Below are positions 59,862 to 64,000 of a stretch of DNA of 64,000 nt, one piece after another (position 1 is the stretch's first letter; each line of letters starts with the position of its first letter). The notes under the pieces were generated by a model. The model worked only from the letters and a program-made list of their open reading frames with translations. It was not told the DNA's origin and did not search any database. Origin of the DNA: Lachnospiraceae bacterium (lineage in GTDB: Bacteria > Bacillota > Clostridia > Lachnospirales > Lachnospiraceae); the NCBI GenBank assembly GCA_017525525.1, contig JAFXSQ010000055.1, positions 62,001-126,000 on the forward strand, given 5' to 3'. A program made the translations under genes and the position numbers.

Positions 59862-60740
59862 TTATTGATTTAAAGTAGTCGCAATCGTCCCTGCCACAAG
59901 CTCGGCGTAAACCTTTGTTCCCTCAGGTGTCAGATGCACGTGATCGCTGTCGTATACAAGGCCGGGCTGCGAACCGCCCATGGCATTCCAATCGATAAGG
60001 GTAACGTTGCTGTTTGCATCGCATAGTGCCTGTATGGTTGCGTTTGAATCTGCGGTCCACGAAAGAGTGGGACCATATACATTTATCCAGAAGATCTGGT
60101 GGTCTGTCCCTATGTGGTCGATAAGGTCCTGTCCGCTGGATTGTGAGAAGGAGCCGTTGGTGCCAAGTCCGATGATCACGGTATCTGCAAGTGCACCGCT
60201 GTCCTTCAAAGCCTTAAGTATATCCCTTCCGCTGTAGAACTGTCTTCCTACAACTGCGTCTATGTATATCGACGGGATAAGCTTCTTTAATTCATCGGAA
60301 CCGCCGAGCATGATAGAGTCTCCGACAGCAGTGACATCGCATGCGGCTATCTGTGAAATAAGGTCCTTGTTGTAATTCGGCGTGTAGCTTGTATATCCTA
60401 CCGTAGAGCTCTGGGCAACCGTTGCCTGGGTTGTCTTTCTTTCGGTAGTGGCGCGGGTTGTGCGCTCGGTCTCGGTTTCTGTTATTCTTTCGGTTGTTGT
60501 GAAATAATGCTCATCTAAGTCATCCAAAGGAGAGTGATATTCGGTTGTGGTCTCATCCTCCATCATGGCCTTAAATGAACCGGCAGGCGCTTTACCGTCG
60601 GTTTTTCTTTCCTCTGTGATGGGCACAAATCCGGTATATTCCTCGGTGGTAGTGATGTCCTTCTTTCCGCAGGCGGTTAATGCAAGAAGGATAGTCATAA
60701 ACAGACAGAGTATGAGCGTTTTATGTCTTTTTATCTTCAT
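59862..60740 (-). CDS. SGNH/GDSL-family lipoprotein
   Basis: A 292-residue lipoprotein; the signal ends with the lipobox LTAC (Cys about residue 24). A Thr-rich linker (about 30-115, TTE and TTERKTT repeats) leads to an SGNH hydrolase domain. Catalytic features: Ser in VGDSIMLGG (block I), Gly in GRQF-like IDAVVGRQF, Asn in GLGTNGSFS, and Asp/His in DSDHVHLTPEG. Such domains are esterases, often on cell wall or carbohydrate acetyl groups, and are common at the end of OatA-like acyltransferases. No acyltransferase is present. It is first in a two-gene minus-strand operon. Confidence 0.9.
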   Translation of the reverse strand: MKIKRHKTLILCLFMTILLALTACGKKDITTTEEYTGFVPITEERKTDGKAPAGSFKAMMEDETTTEYHSPLDDLDEHYFTTTERITETETERTTRATTERKTTQATVAQSSTVGYTSYTPNYNKDLISQIAACDVTAVGDSIMLGGSDELKKLIPSIYIDAVVGRQFYSGRDILKALKDSGALADTVIIGLGTNGSFSQSSGQDLIDHIGTDHQIFWINVYGPTLSWTADSNATIQALCDANSNVTLIDWNAMGGSQPGLVYDSDHVHLTPEGTKVYAELVAGTIATTLNQ

Positions 60741-60879
60741 ATCGTTAACCTTTCATCTATTTCAAAAAGAACACAAAATGTAGCAACATATTATAACACA
60801 TTTTTTGATTTTTTGAACACTGTTATTAGCAATAAAAATATGATAAAATACAAATACTATTTTTTTGAGGAGGTATTCT

Positions 60880-61635
60880 ATGTATCAGATCGGAAATTTA
60901 TTTGACAACAAGAATGTAGTCTGCACGGCACAGCTCGGGCAGTACAGGGTGCTTGAGCACCAGCAGGACCTGTCGGTGTCTCCGTACAGTGCCGAGACAG
61001 CTTACTTTTCATCTAAGATGAATGTCAGGAGACGTCAGGTTCTGATCGAGCTTAACAACTCTTCGACTAAGATCCAGGCAGGTGCCATGCAGTGGATTCT
61101 CGGAAATATTTCCATGCAGACCGGTGTTACGGCAGGCAATTTTCTCGGAAAGATGGTAGCGGCTAAGGTTACCGGCGAGACTACCGCCAAACCGATTTAC
61201 AGCGGCCAGGGACATCTCATGCTTGAGCCTACCTACAAGCATATTTTCATGGTTGATGTTGCTCAGTGGGGGTCTATTGTTCTTCAGGACGGACTTTTCC
61301 TTGCCTGCGACACAACCCTTCAGGAAAAGGTTATCGGAAGAAACAATCTGTCATCCGCGGTTCTCGGCGGAGAAGGCTTATTTAACCTCATGCTTTCCGG
61401 ACAGGGTATAGCTGTTCTCGAAAGCCCCGTTCCTCAGCAGGAGCTTATTCAGTTTAATCTTCAAAACGATGAGGTGAAGATTGACGGTAATATGGCTATC
61501 GCATGGTCGGGTTCTCTTGAATTCACGGTTGAGAAGTCGGCCAAATCACTTATAGGCTCGGCTGTTTCGGGCGAAGGTTTTGTAAATGTATACAGAGGAA
61601 CGGGATCCATTCTTATGGTTCCTACACCTAATTAG
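60880..61635 (+). CDS. AIM24 family protein
   Basis: A 251-residue protein of the AIM24/TIGR00266 family with a TRAP-like beta fold. I chose ATG 60880, preceded by GAGGAGG, instead of the TTG 15 bases upstream. Features include GAMQWILGNISMQTG, KPIYSGQGHLMLEP, LGGEGLFNLMLSGQG and KSLIGSAVSGEGFVN. The function in bacteria is unclear. The paralogous gene follows 9 bases later, so they are a tandem pair. Confidence 0.88.
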   Translation: MYQIGNLFDNKNVVCTAQLGQYRVLEHQQDLSVSPYSAETAYFSSKMNVRRRQVLIELNNSSTKIQAGAMQWILGNISMQTGVTAGNFLGKMVAAKVTGETTAKPIYSGQGHLMLEPTYKHIFMVDVAQWGSIVLQDGLFLACDTTLQEKVIGRNNLSSAVLGGEGLFNLMLSGQGIAVLESPVPQQELIQFNLQNDEVKIDGNMAIAWSGSLEFTVEKSAKSLIGSAVSGEGFVNVYRGTGSILMVPTPN

Positions 61636-61644
61636 GAGGAGCTT

Positions 61645-62526
61645 ATGGTATCAAACTCAATGGTGAGCTCTGATAATGTGACCGTTAAGAGCCAGTTGGG
61701 CGGGATGCAGGTTGTTGAGTATAAGCGGGATATGAGTGTCAATGCACTGATGTCGAAGATGGAATTCTTCTGTTCGCAGATGAATGTCAATCGAAGGCAG
61801 CTTGTACTTAATCTTAACGGTAATTCCTATATGATCCAGGCGGGAGCCATGCAGTGGATACAGGGCTCGATAAAAATGGATACCGGAGTGAAACCCGGTA
61901 AGATATTAGGCAAGATGCTGGGCGCCGCGGTAACGGGCGAGACCATGGCAAAGCCGATTTATTCCGGTATGGGACAGATGATGCTTGAACCAACCTACAG
62001 GCATATTTTGCTTACAGACCTTGACGAATGGAACGGCAGTGTGGTTTTGGATGACGGCCTGTTCCTCGCCTGTGACGCAGGACTTGAACACAAGATAGTC
62101 AAGAGATCGAATGTCGCTACTGCAGTACTCGGTGGTGAGGGTATATTTAACCTGTCGGTAAACGGAAGAGGAATACTTGCCTTGGAGAGCATAGTTCCAA
62201 AGGAAGAGATATTGGAGATCACTCTTCAGAACGACATGATCAAGATTGACGGAAATATGGCTATGGCGTGGTCGGGAACCCTTGATTTTACGGTTGAAAA
62301 ATCAGCAAAATCCCTTATCGGTTCTGCCGTATCCGGCGAAGGCTTTGTCAATGTCTACAGAGGAACGGGGAAGATATGGATGGCTCCGATGCTTTCGTCC
62401 GGTTCGGCCGGAGAGACAAACACAAGCGAGAATGCATCCGAGGGCAATACAGGAAGCGCAGCCGGGAAGGGAGGCAATTTGGAAAGACTTGAAAAGCTCT
62501 CGAGTTTCCTTGACAAATTCAAATAA
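61645..62526 (+). CDS. AIM24 family protein, tandem paralogue
   Basis: A 293-residue paralogue of the preceding protein, with the same landmarks (GAMQWIQGSIKMDTG, KPIYSGMGQMMLEP, LGGEGIFNLSVNGRG, KSLIGSAVSGEGFVN). It has an extra C-terminal tail of about 40 residues rich in Gly, Ser, Asn and Glu, ending LEKLSSFLDKFK. The final KSLIGSAVSGEGFVNVYRGT stretch is identical in the two, suggesting recent gene conversion or strong constraint. GGAGG precedes the ATG. Confidence 0.88.
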   Translation: MVSNSMVSSDNVTVKSQLGGMQVVEYKRDMSVNALMSKMEFFCSQMNVNRRQLVLNLNGNSYMIQAGAMQWIQGSIKMDTGVKPGKILGKMLGAAVTGETMAKPIYSGMGQMMLEPTYRHILLTDLDEWNGSVVLDDGLFLACDAGLEHKIVKRSNVATAVLGGEGIFNLSVNGRGILALESIVPKEEILEITLQNDMIKIDGNMAMAWSGTLDFTVEKSAKSLIGSAVSGEGFVNVYRGTGKIWMAPMLSSGSAGETNTSENASEGNTGSAAGKGGNLERLEKLSSFLDKFK

Positions 62527-62537
62527 ATATCGATTAT

Positions 62538-62582
62538 TAAAAAGAGCTGCGTACCTGTATCAATAGGATCGCAGCTCTTTGT
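62538..62582 (+). terminator. Terminator after the AIM24 pair
   Basis: An 11-bp stem, AAAGAGCTGCG with CGCAGCTCTTT, and an 18-base loop. The T run is short, so it may be a weak or Rho-assisted stop. Confidence 0.6.
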
Positions 62583-62595
62583 GTCCGTATTTTTC

Positions 62596-62624
62596 TTGAG
62601 TTGCGGGGGCTGTTATGATATAAT
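62596..62624 (+). promoter_or_regulatory. Promoter of lepA
   Basis: TTGAGT at 62596-62601 and TATAAT at 62619-62624 with a 17-base spacer, about 50 bases upstream of the lepA start. Confidence 0.55.
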
Positions 62625-62680
62625 TTTTCTTTAGTGTCGGTAAAACGGCTTGAAGATTATCATAAGGAGTAATATGAGAA

Positions 62681-64000
62681 TTGTCTGATTATAAGAGTAA
62701 GATAAGGAATTTTTGTATAATCGCGCATATCGACCATGGTAAGTCAACCCTGGCCGACAGGATCATAGAGAAGACAGGAACCCTGACCGAACGTGAGATG
62801 CAGGACCAGGTGCTTGATAATATGGATCTTGAGCGCGAGAGGGGCATAACCATCAAGGCGCAGTGTGTGCGTATAGTCTACAAGGCGCAGGATGGGGAGG
62901 AGTACATCTTCAATCTGATTGATACTCCCGGTCATGTGGATTTTAATTATGAGGTTTCAAGAAGTCTGGCAGCTTGCGAGGGTGCTATCCTTGTGGTGGA
63001 TGCGGCTCAGGGCGTGGAGGCGCAAACTCTTGCGAACGTTTATCTCGCTGTGGATGCGGGGCTTGATGTTATGCCTGTTATAAACAAGATCGACCTTCCT
63101 TCGGCCGAACCCGACAGGGTTATAGCCGAGATAGAGGATGTGATCGGTATAGAGGCACATGACGCTCCGAGGATCTCTGCAAAGAACGGAATCAACATAG
63201 AAGAGGTCTTAGAGCAGATTGTTCAGAAAATTCCGGCTCCTTCGGGTGATGAAAATGCACCGCTGAAGGCGCTTATATTTGACAGTGTGTACGACAGCTA
63301 CAAGGGCGTTATCATATTCTGCAGGCTTTACGACGGTAAGGTCGGCAAGGGTACGAACATCAGGATGATGGCAACCGGCGCGGAGGCTGAGGTTGTATCT
63401 GTTGGTACCTTCGGTGCAGGACAGTTTTTGCCGTGTGACGAGCTTAAAGCCGGTATGGTTGGTTACATAACAGCCAGCCTTAAGAATGTCAAGGACACAA
63501 CGGTGGGTGATACGGTAACCGATGCGGACAACCCGTGTGCAGAGGCACTTCCGGGTTACAAGAAGGCAAACCCGATGGTTTACTGCGGCATGTATCCTGC
63601 GGACGGTGCAAAGTATCCGGATTTAAGAGACGCATTGGAGAAGCTTCAGCTCAATGACGCATCTCTTTCCTATGAGCCCGAGACATCGATAGCCTTAGGC
63701 TTCGGTTTCAGATGCGGCTTTTTAGGGCTGCTTCACCTTGAGATCATACAGGAGAGGCTTGAGAGGGAGTATAATCTTGATCTTGTAACTACGGCTCCGG
63801 GCGTTGTGTACCATGTGATAAAGACGGACGGAACCATGATAGAGCTTACCAACCCGTCGAACCTTCCGGATCCTTCGGAGATAGAATACATGGAAGAGCC
63901 GTTTGTCTCGGCTGAGATCATGGTAACAACCGATTATGTGGGACCGATCATGCAGCTTTGCCAGGAGAGGCGAGGTGTGTACATAAGCATGGAGTATATA
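62681..64000 (+). CDS. lepA: Elongation factor 4 (LepA), 3' end outside the window
   Basis: LepA is a ribosome-associated GTPase involved in translation and initiation quality. The first 440 codons are present, the family being about 600 long. The start is TTG at 62681, giving [24 protein letters not shown]; no in-frame ATG fits the family N-terminus, and AAGGAG lies 11 bases upstream. G1 is AHIDHGKST, switch [14 protein letters not shown]3 DTPGHVDF, and G4 NKID. A four-codon frame (ATG AGA ATT GTC TGA) begins at 62674 and overlaps the start. The gene continues past base 64000. Confidence 0.95.
   Translation, partial: MSDYKSKIRNFCIIAHIDHGKSTLADRIIEKTGTLTEREMQDQVLDNMDLERERGITIKAQCVRIVYKAQDGEEYIFNLIDTPGHVDFNYEVSRSLAACEGAILVVDAAQGVEAQTLANVYLAVDAGLDVMPVINKIDLPSAEPDRVIAEIEDVIGIEAHDAPRISAKNGINIEEVLEQIVQKIPAPSGDENAPLKALIFDSVYDSYKGVIIFCRLYDGKVGKGTNIRMMATGAEAEVVSVGTFGAGQFLPCDELKAGMVGYITASLKNVKDTTVGDTVTDADNPCAEALPGYKKANPMVYCGMYPADGAKYPDLRDALEKLQLNDASLSYEPETSIALGFGFRCGFLGLLHLEIIQERLEREYNLDLVTTAPGVVYHVIKTDGTMIELTNPSNLPDPSEIEYMEEPFVSAEIMVTTDYVGPIMQLCQERRGVYISMEYI

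Overview
This window looks like part of a chromosome from a member of the Clostridia, most likely a Lachnospiraceae-type gut or rumen bacterium. That is inferred from gene content, not from a marker gene: BspA-type and ChW-repeat surface proteins, many hybrid histidine kinases with receivers of the type MDHMMPxMDG, a family 2A encapsulin sulfur island, strong AGGAGG ribosome binding sites, TTGACA/TATAAT promoters, and moderate GC content with an A+T-rich intergenic sequence. No rRNA, tRNA or CRISPR array was seen.

Layout. 1-3740: end of a phosphorelay operon (receiver-Hpt protein cut by the window edge, then a membrane histidine kinase fused to a receiver and a DegV domain), followed by a 34-codon remnant of a PP2C-type phosphatase. 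3.9-10.1 kb: two membrane-anchored low-complexity proteins, a DUF1858 protein, the potassium uptake pair trkA-trkH, and prfC. 10.1-17.7 kb: a large tubulin-like GTPase, a NYN/OST-HTH putative RNase, a membrane-anchored clostripain-family peptidase, and proA. 17.7-25.9 kb: two large secreted mosaic proteins (leucine-rich repeats, YDG-type repeats, ChW repeats; one has a papain-like domain). 25.9-26.1 kb: a TPP riboswitch with its own promoter and terminator but no gene behind it. 26.2-31.1 kb, minus strand: a BMP-family binding protein and a giant receptor joining an ECF S-component-like membrane domain, a beta-propeller and an HD-GYP phosphodiesterase.

31.2-45.8 kb is a signalling island: a ybaK gene broken by an amber codon, an XRE-receiver regulator with a LytS-like kinase, a receiver-GGDEF diguanylate cyclase, a Cache-domain hybrid kinase that lacks its ATPase domain, a kinase and receiver apparently split by a frameshift, and a second kinase-receiver-DegV protein carrying Hpt. 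This last operon is paralogous to the one at the window start, with the Hpt domain in a different gene. An alanine/sodium symporter and a double-receiver protein follow. 45.8-49.6 kb: TIGR03960-type radical SAM protein, its DUF2344 partner, and a short RNase E/G.

49.7-58.96 kb is a sulfur-mobilisation island, apparently headed by an Rrf2/CymR-like repressor with a strong promoter. It encodes a MetY-like PLP enzyme, a JAMM peptidase, a single-chain ubiquitin-like/E1/rhodanese protein, a family 2A encapsulin shell, its cysteine desulfurase cargo with a long disordered N-terminus, serine acetyltransferase, then a second set: free ThiS-like carrier (ending GGGAR), E1-like enzyme, JAMM peptidase and TusA-like protein. 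The likely flow is cysteine sulfur released by the encapsulated desulfurase, carried by rhodanese/TusA persulfides to carrier thiocarboxylates, and used for cysteine or homocysteine synthesis, with the JAMM enzymes exposing carrier tails or releasing products. 59.0-64.0 kb: PHP phosphatase, SGNH lipoprotein, two AIM24 proteins, and the first 440 codons of lepA, which runs off the end.

The most unusual items are the DegV-fused kinases, the S-component/propeller/HD-GYP receptor, the orphan riboswitch, and the duplicated ubiquitin-like machinery around an encapsulin.
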